A stretch of DNA of 62,000 bases from Adiantum capillus-veneris (GCA_014529385.2 CM043945.1:153141741-153203740), one strand, 5' to 3'. Shown: positions 10,323 to 21,578, counted from the first letter of the stretch. Notes: generated by a model not told the origin, from the sequence alone. Numbers and translations are program-made.

Positions 10323-11216
10323 ATGGCGCGCACCAAGCAAACCGCAAAAGAGCATCCGCCTGCCAACAAAAACACCCTCAAGGATGTGAGAAGCTGGCAT
10401 GGCTTAAAGACATAAGAAAACAGCCACGAACACCTGGTCGTTCTAGGCACTCTTCTAGCAGTGGGCATGGTAGTAGGGCACAAGAGTCATCGAAGGCTGG
10501 AGAATCTTTATATCCACAAGAAGAAATACCTAGACGAAGAATGAAGCAACACGCCCAGCGCTGGAGAGAAGAAGAGGCCTAGCAAACACCAGAGTCCGAT
10601 AGGGAGGATCCGTCACACCACAATTCACAAGTAGGACCATCCAAGACTCGGGTGGTCCATACAGACACTGAATCAAAAACAACGCCACCATGGCAACAAG
10701 CTGATATACCATGCACACACCGCATGCCCGTTTGGGGGGAGACACTGTCTTGAGGCCAGGGAGCTCTCCCCACAGCACAAGATCGGGAGCCAAGGGAAGA
10801 GGATAAATCAGAAGAGGCTAAAGATCCAACCCCTAATGTGTAAACAGGTGCAAGTCAAAGTTTTTCAAGAAGCCTAAACGCCGCCAGCCAGCAAATGTGA
10901 AAGGGCCCCCAAGACAACCTCAGCGGCGTCGAAAAATAGAAAGGGAATTTACAAAAATCCGACACTACCAGAAGACTACAGAGATTTTAATTTGACGCGC
11001 CCCCTTTTATCGCACAGTGAAGGAGGTGCTTCAAAGCTATGGAAATCAATATAGAATGCGAGCAATAGTGCTAGAGGCTATTCAAGAAGCTACAGAGGTG
11101 CACATCATTTTGGTGTTGGAAGATACCAATCTATGCGCCATTCATGCAAAGCGAGTGACAATACAGTCAAAAGATATGCAGCTTGCACGTCAATTGCGAC
11201 GAGACTTTGATCAGTA
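10323..11216 (+). pseudogene. Histone H3-like gene with long N-terminal tail, copy 2
   Basis: The ATG at 10323 opens with MARTKQTA, identical to the start of canonical H3 including Lys4; the next residues are KEHPP instead of RKSTGG. A frame change near 10397 leads into an Arg/Ser/Glu-rich tail (RKQPRTPGRSRHSSSSGHGS) to about 10,840 with stops at 10580, 10751 and 10841. A third frame from 10867 carries the H3 fold: IRHYQKTTEILI, an in-frame TGA at 10993 at the position of the conserved Arg of LLIRKLPF, TVKEVLQS, ALxEAxE-like LEAIQEATEV, then [20 protein letters not shown], which is almost canonical. The tail is about 180 codons, far longer than the roughly 40 of normal H3. Inferred role: a transposon-borne chromatin protein. 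It is inactive as read unless introns remove the breaks. Confidence 0.75.
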
Positions 11217-11515
11217 GCCGAAGTTACCCCTCTTTTTGTATTGCACACCCTTATCTTTGTAATGAGATGACTTTGGAATGACAAAATGGTTAACAATTGT
11301 GTCTATTTTGTCATTTTGGTGTTGGAAGATACCAACCTATGCGCCATTCATACAAAGCGAGTGACAATACAACCAAAAGATATGTAGCTTGCACGTCGAT
11401 TGCGACGAGACTTTGATCATTATCCAAAGTTACCCCTCTTTTTGTATTGCACACCCTTATCTTTGTAATGAGATGACTTTGCAATGACAAAATGCTTAAC
11501 AATTGTGTCTATTAT
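11102..11515 (+). repeat. Tandem duplication of the 3' end of the H3-like gene
   Basis: A unit of about 207 bp (from CATTTTGGTGTTGGAAGATA at about 11105 and again at about 11312) repeats the last 37 codons plus 3' flank of the H3-like gene. The second unit carries a TAG where the first has CAG (Gln before LAR), a C-to-T change, so it is non-coding. Confidence 0.85.
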
Positions 11516-11609
11516 CCATGTTTTGAGTTTATTGCTTCTGAACATGAAGAGTTAAATATAGATCAGATATTAACCTTTTGTGTATTCTATGGGGCAGACA
11601 AGCCTAGAC

Positions 11610-12030
11610 AATGCACAAAATATGGTGGCCACAAGGGCGTGCAAATGGCCCATCCATCAGTTTTGGATGACCAATTTGCGCGCCCTTGTGGCCACCATTT
11701 GTTTTGCACTTTCTAGCTTTGTTTACCCCATAGGATACCAAAAAAGTTAACATATAGTAAAACCAAGTGTTTATGCAACATTAAACTAGATTTTTCAACC
11801 GTCCAATGTAATTAAGCCTTTTGGTGCAGGGAACTATTAGGTAGAGCTGAAGGAGGTGATAGTGTGCTTGAAAACTTAAATTTTGAGTTGATCTCACCTT
11901 TTCTAGCGTTCTTGAGTGCAAACATAGGTTCCATATGAAAAAAAAAGTGTGGCCACAAGTGCGCGCAAATTGACCATCCAAAATTGATGGATAGGCCATT
12001 TGCGTGCCCTTATGGCCACCCTTTTTTTTG
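11610..12030. repeat. Two long imperfect hairpins downstream of the H3-like gene
   Basis: Hairpin 1 (about 11610-11712): ATGGTGGCCACAAGGGCGTG pairs with the reverse complement at about 11675-11698, and pairing extends outward over GTGCAAAA-like flanks. Hairpin 2 (about 11942-12030) uses closely related arms (GTGGCCACAAGTGCGCGCAA). The sequence between and to the right (12031-12411) is AT-rich with no gene seen. Confidence 0.75.
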
Positions 12031-12411
12031 CACCAGGATACTTAAAAAATATAGATTAAGTGAAAGCAACTATTTTTGCAGCATTACTGTAGAGATACCA
12101 CTTCTTTTCACTCAGATGTGTTTTATAGTTTTCCAAAAATTAAGGTAAGTTGAAAGGAGTATCATGTGCATCCAACTTCCGCTGTTTTGTTACTTCAAGC
12201 AAAAAAGACACAACTTATTGAAACATATCACCAATTACAACAATTTTCAATATTGACAAATCACATTTAGAAGAATGTACAAGATATTCAAAATATTTTT
12301 TATTACTTCCAAAAAGTTGATTCTACATTATACATCTGAGGAGTTCATAATTTTCTTGATCATTTCCTGGCGCCTCTCTTGCTCGTAAGGCAATTCCCCA
12401 GTCAAGAGGGA

Positions 12412-13660
12412 CTACGCTATGGCATTTGGGTCAGTTGAGATAATGGAAGCATGTATCCCTATCTGGGAAAGCACTTTACCATGGAAGCCAGTGCGAAATG
12501 CTCTGCATACAAGGGATCTACGCACTAGGAACACAAGATGCATAGTTTGAGCAATGGTGCTCAAACACAAAACCTTGCTCAAAGCTTTCAATGACCACAT
12601 CATAAAATGACCTTGGGGAGTAAATTCATTATGGACAATGGCAAAATTGCTAGGGGGGAGTTGTCCTAGGTAATGCGCAACGAAAGACTTAGGTCCAAAG
12701 CCCGGTTCGCCTGCCACCCATCCTTGCTGCAAAATCATCAACCTCCACAACGTCCTGTCATAAACCAATCAAGGTTGAGAAAAAAGGGAATGAAGGATAA
12801 AAAAATAACATGAAATTAGGATAGAGTTTACCTCTTGCTCCTTGTCGTCCTCCTCCCTGTTGCCCTTTCCATCCAAGTCAATGCTCCCATGCACCGCAAC
12901 TACGAGCTTTGGATCTTCAGATGGGGGGTTCCGTAGTGGCATAGGAATCCTAGCGGCCTCAAGCTTGGCTTGTGTGGCTTGGAATTCTTCCTCGACCATG
13001 TGCATCTGCTCTGCTGCTAGGACCTCCGCACACACAACTATAATAGTGTCAGCAACAGAGTCCCCAAGTGGCAAGAGCTTGCTTTCAAGGACATTTGGCG
13101 TATTGTCTACGAGAAATTTAATGTTGTTGCATAGCACGCTCAAGCACTCATCCATGTGCAGGCCAAATGATTTCTCCAAATCATGCATAAACACATACTC
13201 CTCCCCATCCACTACCACTGAGGAGAAGTGGCTTATTTCCACCCCTGGGATAGCCTCATCCGTCGATGGTAGTGGAACTATAATGTCACTAGAGCTGACA
13301 CCCATGGGGCTTGCTCGTTCAAGAAATGGCCTGTGTTGGCGGCACTTTCTTGAAATCATCGCAACCGCTTGGAGAATGGGCGATCACCTTTGTGTATGTA
13401 GTGCAAAAGATTGCAAGGCACCCAGATCCTTGCATGTGGGGAGATAGATATAGAATATTTTCTGATGTGCTCCTCCATGAACACAGAAATCTCGGCAAAT
13501 GCATCCATGTGAAGGGCAATTGTGGCGTCAAGGTCAGGGAGACGAGTAAGAAGGTGTGGAGCTCCAACTTCCCTTTGTATTTGGTGTCCTCGAGGAAGAG
13601 GATGAAGCGTGACAAAGGGGTGGATGTGGGTGCAGATGCAGAGGCTGTGGAGGCGTCCAT
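12412..13660 (-). pseudogene. Transposon gene D, copy 2
   Basis: The likely start is the ATG at 13660 (MDASTASASAP), 80 nt below a TATA box. A frame change follows within about 100 bp: the frame with LPDLDATIALHMDAFAEI matches copy 3 (FNPLFDLAVMRQFE) better than the other. A long exon, about 13359-12830, has VVVDGEEYVFMHDLEKSFG, matching copy 3 YINGEEYIPLHHIQ, then an acidic stretch GNREEDDKEQEV. The last exon, 12768-12412, has FVAHYLGQLPPSNFAIVHNE and LKALSKVLCLSTIAQ, matching the C-terminal exon of copies 1 and 3. Between the two is an apparent intron with a GTAAAC donor. No known family; role unknown. Confidence 0.5.
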
Positions 13661-13740
13661 GTCTAGCCTGGGGTGCAGATAGAGAGTGGAGGAGCTCAAG
13701 AGTTGCAAAAGTGAAAAGTGTGAATGAGTTATGCGTCCCC

Positions 13741-13750
13741 CCTTTTATAA
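13741..13750 (-). promoter_or_regulatory. TATA box candidate for gene D copy 2
   Basis: TATAAAAG on the minus strand, about 80 nt upstream of the ATG at 13660. Confidence 0.45.
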
Positions 13751-13909
13751 TGGTCCCTTTTTTAAAGACATTTTAAAAAAAAAAGGCACTTTCACCAAAA
13801 AATGATCTCTCATCTCAATGCAAAAAATTATATTCAAAGACATGATTTGCCGAAGCAAATCATGTTGATTACATCGGGGATTGTTTTCAAAATTGCAAGA
13901 GTTATAAAG

Positions 13910-15183
13910 TTATAAGAGCGATAGCATAGTTCCATCCATGCCCCAGTTCTCCTCGACCTTCAATTTGTCTTCCATTCTCTTCCCAATCTACGGACATTCA
14001 TTACAATAAGCATCCAATGATCAACAAACTATGATGTATTGAAAATATGGTGGAAGGATTCTCACCTTGTGACCTTGTAAACAAAATTGCGCTTGTTGAA
14101 GGGCCTCAAAATCCATAATAACCAAATTTTCTCGCACATTACTGAGAGTCCAATGCTTGTTCACTTGGACTGCCTCCAAAGCATCGTTGGGCATCCTCAC
14201 TGCAATGTCAAAGCTTGGAATCGTATGTACAAGGAGGTGCGAAATTTCAAATAGCGCATTTCAATACCTGAAGCTCCAACCTTACAACGGTGCTGGTCCC
14301 CATTGTGCATGCCCTCCACAAAACCCCAGTCCTCTTCTAAAAGCCTTCCTAATTTGTCATAATGCACATCTTTACATATAAGCATTGTGGTAGTCTCTAC
14401 AAATCTAAACTCTTTAAAAATGTGCACAAAACAATGAATAGGCAAACACCAACTCAAGCCCACAGACCTAGAAGCTTTAGAGTATTTCAAAGATTTTTGG
14501 ACATCTATTGTCATCTTTTGCTTGAAAGATGCTACCGACCACAAATCTGGCAGCGACCACTCCATACTTAATAAGAAAGTTACTTTGATGGATTCAAGCG
14601 TTCCAAACTCTTGTGTAGAAGTAGGCACAATATAGGAGTGAGAATAGAAGAAAATCCTTCTTTGAGCTAGTTTGGTTGGGCAAAGATGTGCCAACATTGT
14701 TGATCCAATATCCGCATGTATAGCATTGAATGTGCCAGAGAGACTATGTAGTGGCTGCTCCTCCACCAATGTGGATGGAAATATGACTATAAATGCATAA
14801 AAAATCTTAAGTATGAATACATAATAACATTACATTGTGATTTCACACCTAGCTTTGTATTCTCAAAACATGTACTTACAATGTATTGGAAATTGAGGTG
14901 GTTGTTGCAATTGCATGCTTGGCATTGAGAAAACATGTTGCATAATTGCTACGGTCCCCTTGTCTTTGTGGTTCTTGAAGCCAAAGAGCTTTCCTTTCCA
15001 ATGATGAGCCAAGTTTGCATGATTCCGCACACGACGAGGGCCAATAGCAGATGGTTGCATGTATACCCAAGCACCTTTGGTGAACTTTTGTGGCACCCAC
15101 TCATCATCTATACGTCTTGTGTTGTGGCATGCAAGTGCTGTGACCTCATCATTTGGCCGCCTTGGAGAAGTAGAGCTGGCCAT
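13910..15183 (-). pseudogene. Transposon gene A, copy 2
   Basis: Exon 1 (15183-14880) starts MASSTSPRRP and has KGAWVYMQPSA, HHWKGKLFGFK and MQHVF, matching copy 1 exon 1. A 93-bp intron (14787-14879, GTAAGT..TTATAG) leads to IFPSTLVEEQPL and the family motif SLSGTFNAIHADIGSTM. A frameshift near 14260 breaks the frame; the continuation is IPSFDIAVRMPNDALEAVQV. A further 78-bp intron (13988-14065, GTGAGA..CCGTAG) joins FCLQGHK to IGKRMEDKLKVEE, an arrangement typical of the end of a ubiquitin-like fold. The single frameshift is the main defect. Gene A lies at the right end of copy 2 and points inward. Confidence 0.6.
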
Positions 15184-16740
15184 GGTTGAATAAAGAAAAT
15201 TAGGAGGAGGATCAAGACCTTGCTTGTTGCTACAATGTAGGTGGGATAAAGTGATAGGAGAATGTGGTTAACCCTTGCTTGGTGTGGCAATGGGAGGAGA
15301 AGGTGGACGTACAACCCTTGCTACAATGTAGGTGGGATAAAGTGATAGGAGAAGGTGGCAATGGAAGGTGATAGGGGAGGAGAGAGGAGCTTTCTTGCTG
15401 CAACAATGGAGATGGTGTAGAGAGAGAGAGTGTTGGAGTAGAGGGTGAGTGTGAATGTTGCAACCAAGGAGGGGTTGGAAAAGGGGTTCTAGAGAGAGAA
15501 AATCACTTTTTTCCTAAGGACTACTTTTGGGGGGGCTCTGGATAGTAAAAAAAGATTTTTCAAAAGTAAAAAAAAAAAATGAATTTTAGGGTTTTTGGAT
15601 GCACGTTTTGTCTTTTTGAGGTCAAAAAATGCTTTTTTGACCATAAAATAGATTTAGGGGGTTTTTAAGAAGATAAGGTTTGAGTTGTCGAGGACTTTAG
15701 CCACCAACACCTTGTTGCTAAACTAGTGAAAAAAGCCTTTCGCCAGATATTGCGCCTCGGACACTGCTCCTCCTTAATTGAGGATATTAGGGTTCTGAAG
15801 CCAATTGATGATCTCTATTTTAGTAGGCATCCTGTCCATAAAACCGAATATCGACGTAGACTTAGCAAGCTCGGTGAGTTGTCTTTTGATCAAGGCAGGC
15901 GGGACCACCACTGTGAGGGCATCCTCTACCTCAGCTCTTTGCGGAATCATTTATTTTAGAGCTTGATAGGCCTTGTCTCTCTTTTCTGCATCCACGAGTC
16001 CGTCGGAGGGTGCACCGACTTCCTCTAATTTTCTTTTGTTCAAGGGTAGCGCGCTAAGAATACCGGCTAGTTCTTTCACAATCTGCACCTTTTGCCCTCT
16101 CAGCTTCTCCTTGTTTCACTCCACTATGCTGCTGGCCTCCACCATTCTGGTGGTCTACTATAGCTTCTGGGCCTTTGCTTGACACATCAGTCGATCAATC
16201 CTTTGCCTCCCCTTGTGACCCCATCACTGCCTCAGTGTAGGAGAGCTTGTGCAATCTATCCATGGGATAGGGACCGATGTGATTTTTTCTTAAGAGGGAA
16301 CTTGGATGAGGCACTTCCCCAAGTGAGTGTCAACGGATGAGGAACTTCACCAAGCACACATGCTTGCTTATTCTTTATCTTCCCCCTTTTTTTTGTGCAT
16401 CAACCCTAATCTAGATAATCGACGCACTAAAGATGAAGCAGAAATAGACTCAAAAAACAATAATAAACTTTGCAAAGATTTATAGGTATTTTGCACATCA
16501 ACTCGCAAAGGATTCAAGCCTACCCTTGCCCTCTAGCTCCCTCCTATTCCTCGCCTACAAGTAGTGCTTGCAAGTAGGCAAGTAAACAAATCAAGAAATC
16601 CACGGTTTTGCTTAGCTTGGGAGTACTTAGACTATGCTCTCACTCCCACTACTATGGGCAAGGCTATGAAGCAAAAATGCGAGTGAGCTGTACAACTGAA
16701 GATTCATAAAAAAGCGCATGTAGTCACCCTTGCTCATTCA
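15184..16740. other. Intergenic region with a short direct repeat and a minus-strand coding-like fragment
   Basis: A 40-bp segment containing CTACAATGTAGGTGGGATAA occurs at about 15228 and 15320, upstream of gene A. From about 16150 to 15740 the minus strand reads as a protein-like fragment (QKVQIVKELAGILSALPLNK, VVVPPALIKRQLTELAKS, PTKIEIINWLQN) with one internal stop. I do not recognise it; a decayed retroelement coding piece is possible. Nothing else is supported. Confidence 0.35.
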
Positions 16741-16762
16741 TTTCTTTTGGGACATTAACCAA

Positions 16763-16889
16763 GAGTTGGAATTTTTTTTGTTTCAAAACTCACAATTTGT
16801 GAGTGAATTGTATTTATCACAACATAAAATTACAAAAGAACCTCAAGCTCTAGCCCAGCCTTGAGGTGCTTAAGATTACAAGTTGGATT
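16763..16889 (-). mobile_element. Short 5'-truncated LINE or SINE insertion
   Basis: The insert is flanked by about 20-bp direct repeats (ACATTAACCAAGAGTTGGAA at 16742 and a two-mismatch copy at about 16890), as expected for target-site duplication by a non-LTR element. Read on the minus strand it ends in a TTCACTCACAAATTGTGAGT stem-loop followed by a poly(A)-like run. Confidence 0.55.
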
Positions 16890-16899
16890 ACATTAACTA

Positions 16900-18060
16900 T
16901 GAGTTGGAATGTTTTTTAAGCAAAGGGGTCATCTACTAACATAATATGGCGGAAGTGGGATCCCTTTACACGTGTTGTAATCTGTGACCAGAAGGCTAAA
17001 GCCCAAAACAAAAACAAGACCCTTTGCACGCGATAAAAAGGGAGAGAGGGGGAGAGAGAGAGGCCATGGAAGGCGGCCGGCCGTACTAGTATTAGACAAT
17101 GTGAATAAGTTCCAAGGTTTGTGCATGTTCTGCTCTGAGGATGGGGGTGAGATGGGGATAGGTCTTGGCCTTGGGGGTGCTTTCGTAGGAGGGAGCCTTG
17201 GCTGGGCAGCCCTTGCTTCTCAAGTAGGGGTTATTTTTTTGAATTACGAGCTTCATGGGGATATTTGTGGGCAATAACTACACTCTGCTGGCAATGGGCG
17301 CCATATCGGCTTATGCGGAGGTCGAATCTAAGGGTGTATGGCTCAACGTGGGGAGAGAGCTACTTCCACTCAGTTTGGGGGATACCGCATTTCAAGCAGG
17401 CCCTTTGTGACTGTGCTACAATGGATTGTGCAGTGTAGGGTCCTTCATATGTTGTAGAAGGGCCTCTCAGTTCTCTATTCAGCACATATCGCTTATGGGG
17501 CTTGGGACTTTGTTTGAGCACCTGCACGCTGAACATGGCTCGACGACAGGAGGTGGAGGTGTGGCAGGCCTTTCCATCTTGGTGGCATGATCGTGTCCTT
17601 TTTGAAGGTGCAAGGCTCGCCCTCGAAAGCCTATCGGACATTGTTTTTGGTGGTCTGCTATTGGCTTGCCCGAATGGTTTTTTTGGTGAAGTCGAGTTTC
17701 TATGGTTGATCTGTGGTTCTTCTATGGCTTTATTCGACAGCTTTACCTTGGCATGCGGAATATTGGTGGTAGAAGAGTCGGCATGGTGGTACTTTGTGAG
17801 GCTTCTTCTAGTGATGGGGTTGATGGGCCCCATCCATAGGGCAAGTATCTTCTATGTCTACTCCTTTGAGTTTGGTTGACTTTCCTGTCGAGGGTGGAAC
17901 CCTGTTCAGCTAAGGTATGGATGGTTTGCATATGGTAGATTCTATGATGAGGCTGGCTGTGTCTGGTTGTTTTCTTGGCTTGTGTTGAGCACAAAAGTTT
18001 ATGTAATTTTTTGGTTTTGCTAATATACTGACCCACATATTGTGGGTTTTGCAAAAAAAA
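16900..18060 (+). mobile_element. LINE-like 3' fragment (plus strand), weak
   Basis: The right end has a CCCACATATTGTGGG stem-loop then TTTTGC and a run of A (18035-18061), the same layout as two neighbouring minus-strand 3' ends. The body has no open frame with a recognisable domain. The left boundary is not defined. Confidence 0.3.
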
Positions 18061-18132
18061 AGAGAGTAAAAGGGTCATATTATGTTAATCCGGTGGGCTG
18101 ATGGGAAGGCTTAATTCTTTTTGACATCTTTT

Positions 18133-18560
18133 TTTTTTTGAAGTACTCACAATAGTGAGTGATAATATATATTAACATAGAAAAAAAACTCGTATATATA
18201 TTAGCATAGAAAAAAGAATCACATCAATGGCCATGCTCAAAATAAACCGTGGCATCACATCAACATAACAATCCTACCATCCACACAACAACAACTAGAC
18301 AATGAAGACTTACAGCCACTGGAGAGGGGGAAGACACCCGGCACAAACACAACGGCCTCTCTATAGCTCAGGGTATCTACAACACCCCTATCCTCTCGGG
18401 AAACACCTTCAAAGAAACACCTTACACTAGCAGACCACCGCCTGCTCAATTGCCACTGCTCACACACTCTACAAACCACCACACAAAATACACCTACTAC
18501 CACCGCCTGTCTCCACCCTTACACACGCACACAGCCACTCAATCTCACTCTCTCACTGAA
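18133..18560 (-). mobile_element. LINE-like 3' end (minus strand), weak
   Basis: Read on the minus strand it ends with CACTATTGTGAGTACTTC and poly(A). The upstream part contains near repeats (CTATGCTAATATATAT/CTATGTTAATATATAT). No coding domain is recognised and the 5' limit is arbitrary. Confidence 0.3.
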
Positions 18561-19125
18561 AACACCATCGAGCACACACTTCCACACAGTCGGCACCGAG
18601 GAGAACCATGAAAGCAGGAGAAAGAGAAGGGGGTAAGGGGAAACAATAGCACGGGAGGCAACTGTGGCTTGATTTCACTTCAAAAAACATATACACGGGC
18701 TTGCACTGCCATCACCATGGCCATTTTCAAGAAAAAGTTACAAAGGGGCTAGCTTGCTAGAGAACTCCACTTTGCAGGCTTCAAATGGCACACCCAAAGG
18801 CCAAGAAAAAGCCCCAAATTTGATCCATTTTTGACTTTTATAGGGGGACCCTTTAATTTGGGAATTTACAATTTAATTGTACTTGGCACCTTGAATTGGC
18901 ATTTTTTGGGGAAAGAGGGCCCCGCTTTGCTCTATCTCTCTCTTCTTCATTCTTTGCACTTGGGGGGGGGGGGGGACATTAGTGATGTCGCTATTGCTCC
19001 CTAGATTTTTGTTTTTTATCTTTCATTTTTACCCTTTGTGGCCTCAACCTTGCACTGCTCCACATGCTTGACTTTGACTCTCACTTTCTCTCTATCCGAC
19101 TCCTCTTGCTCCCTTTTGGCCTTGG
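18561..19125. other. Non-coding flank of the copia element
   Basis: No gene seen. A pure G run of about 14 lies at 18961-18974. CTTGG (19121-19125) directly precedes the copia element and may be one half of its target-site duplication (CTTTG on the right side). Confidence 0.5.
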
Positions 19126-19209
19126 TGTTGAGAAATAAGACGTAGCTAAATAGATAATTGAGTAGATTACTTAATGGAGAGAGACAGTTTTATATACATG
19201 AGATTATAG

Positions 19210-19271
<62 letters not shown>

Positions 19272-19479
19272 GAGAGAGAGAGAGAGAGAGTACACACGAT
19301 ATACGTAGTTCACCCAATGTGAGCTACGTCTACGGGAAAGCAGCCACTCAATGGATTTAGTACTTCAAAACAAGAAGTAGTTTACAAAGGGATTATACCC
19401 TTAATGGAGCTTCTGCCTTGCTTCAGTCTCACCACCTCACACTCACCTTGTTGCATCAACTTCACACTATTAAATGTGT

Positions 19480-19688
19480 TGACGGGAGCAAAGCGAACCC
19501 CGAACCCCGACGGCCTCTAAAACACCAGGGACCGAATGGCGCGCCTCGATCCTGTCATGGTAAAGCAAACAGGGGCACCACCTAGCTTCAGCGGCTAGGA
19601 CGCAAACAACACACCACCATAACAAAGTTTTCATCCAAGAGAGATGGATGCTTGGGAGTAATGATGAAGAGGAAAGGGAATGAGAGCA

Positions 19689-19761
<73 letters not shown>

Positions 19762-21077
19762 GTGAGGGAGGGGGTATAGTGGCTTAGTACTTAGGCACCA
19801 CAAAAGGATGGCGAATCCGTACACCCTTCACACATACACAAGCTCACTCCAAACACAAGACTAGGTGGCGATTCCGCACACCTCACATGGGCAAAAAATT
19901 GCAAGAAAGCATACTCACAAAACCTCAAGCTTTATTTAGAGAATAAGGCAATGAAATGGGGAACATAGGGTAGGGGAATGAGAAGGGAGAGAGTGGTAGA
20001 GCACATGGCGGATAGGCGGGAGTTGATGGCAAAGACTCGCACGAGGGTTACGGCCATCATCCTTCATTTAGTTGCCCTTCATCTTCCATAGCCAAGGGTG
20101 TAGAGGTCATGCTCAAGACAAGCATGGTGATTGCGGTGATGGTGATGGTGTGGGTGTGTGTGTGTGCACTAGGCACACACAGTGCATAGTGTGTTCTTTG
20201 GTGATGTTGTGTGTGTATTTAGTGTGATGGTGACCCCTCTTTATAAAGGGGAGGAGGGGGGAGGAATTCTAGATTTTAGAAATGAAGAAATCATTATCTA
20301 CATAGGCCATGTGACTGTGGGCCCCACTTGTCTGGCTGTGTGTATATATGCCAGAACAGCAGTCTCATGAGAGAGAGACTAAGAGAGAGAGATGGGTTGA
20401 TGAAAAAAAGTGAGAGGTGACATGGAGAATAAAGTAATTACAAGAGGGGAGAGAGGGGAGTGTGTTCAGAGGTGAATCTGTGTGCAGATGTGTGTGAACA
20501 CAAGAAAAATCAGGTAACCACCGGGTGGGGATGGGTCTGTGAGCACCTTTTTCAGTGAAACTGAGTGTGTGAGTGTGGCGGAGGTTATTTAGCTACAAGA
20601 CAAGAGACATGGCGCCCTTTAGAGAGAGAGGGGGGTATTTGGGTCATGGGATATGATAGGAGAGAGAAAGGGGAGGTGGGGTATACTATTTTGGAAGATA
20701 GGGTAAGTTGCATGTGAGTTAGGGTGCATTATTGGTGAGTTAGAATGCATTATTGGTGAGAGGTGGGGTAGCTTGAGGGGAGAGAGAAAGGAGAAAGGAC
20801 AAGGGGAAGAGAGAGGGAGTTGATCTTTTGAGTGGAGGAGAGGAAAAGGGACACACGGCGGGGCAACAATGAAGAAAAAGGAGGCAAGGTGGGGATGGGC
20901 TACCCCGCATGTATGAGGTGGCCTATTTTACCTTTCTTATATATTTACATAATCATACTTTATTTTTTCTTACTTTTTCCAATGCCTTTTATCACTCCCT
21001 CCCTAAGAGGGGATTTTCATGGGGTGGGGACGAGAGAAGAGGGGTATGGGAGCTTGGCTTGTAAAAAGCCCCCATCA
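19480..21077 (-). mobile_element. Solo LTR (gypsy-like) inserted in the copia LTR
   Basis: The insert is precisely defined by comparison with the intact copia LTR. It is flanked by GTGT direct repeats (19476-19479, 21078-21081) and has ends TGACGGGAGC / GCCCCCATCA, 10-bp inverted with two mismatches. No coding domain is inside. In minus orientation it has a TATA-like box, a (CT)n tract (19692-19758), then a CCTAG..CTAGG stem followed by TGGTGCCCC (19571-19599). The same order and spacing occur in the Ty3/gypsy LTR at 53.6-53.8 kb, hence the gypsy-like call. Confidence 0.75.
20240..20248 (-). promoter_or_regulatory. TATA-like box in the solo LTR
   Basis: TTTATAAAG is near-palindromic. Its position about 840 bp from the inferred LTR start fits a U3 promoter on the minus strand. 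Confidence 0.35.
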
Positions 21078-21518
21078 GTGTGTAGAAATGACCTCCTTTT
21101 ATAGGCCAAAAGGGCTGCCCTCTCTCATGAGAGGCAGCCATGTGTAGCCGCCCTTGTGTAGATAAGTCCAAATCCAATCCGCCCATGTGTGGCCGCCCTT
21201 GAGACTTGACAAGTCCACTTTTGAATTCGGCCACCGGCCACCGACCAACCGACGGTTGTTTTTCGACCACTTTTCAGCCACCGTCCGGCCATAATATTCC
21301 GACGAAAAGGAATATTCTGGCGAGGGAAAAGAAAAAGTCTCGGGGGCTTCCGCCCCTGAGGGCCCTAAAGCTGCCCCTGATTTTTGGTCGTGAAAATTTT
21401 GGTTTCCGGCAAGTGATTTTCCTTCGCGCACGATGGCTTCTCCTCATAATGGGCGCCTTACAAATGTGCGCTTTTACCATAGAAAATTACAAGGGTAAAT
21501 TAGGCTCCATACCTAACA

Positions 21519-21531
21519 ATCTCCCACTTGG
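21519..21531 (-). promoter_or_regulatory. Polypurine tract of the copia element
   Basis: CAAGTGGGAGATT on the minus strand lies immediately before the TGTTAGG start of the 3' LTR, as is typical for plant copia elements. Confidence 0.85.
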
Positions 21532-21578
21532 AGACTGATCTCCAAACCAAACCTGTGATTGCTTTCCATTCTGGCTTC

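Larger units (their letters stand above)
19126..21518 (-). repeat. Copia 3' LTR, interrupted by a solo LTR
   Basis: It matches the LTR at 25508-26233 over 19126-19479 and 21078-21518. A (GA)n tract at about 19215-19290 is shared with the other LTR, so the microsatellite is part of the LTR. Confidence 0.9.

Noticed and set aside
15516-15540. GGACTA near gene A copy 2 as a transposon end
   Set aside because: Its orientation is wrong for a right end, and the sequence after GGACTA does not match the copy 3 TIR.
17360-17833. ORFs of 125-157 codons on both strands
   Set aside because: No recognisable domain, overlapping opposite-strand frames, and a position inside a probable LINE 3' fragment.
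16935-18089. A TIR element bounded by ACTAACATAATATGG and CATATTATGTTAAT
   Set aside because: A 13-bp AT-rich inverted match without a target duplication or clear end structure can occur by chance.
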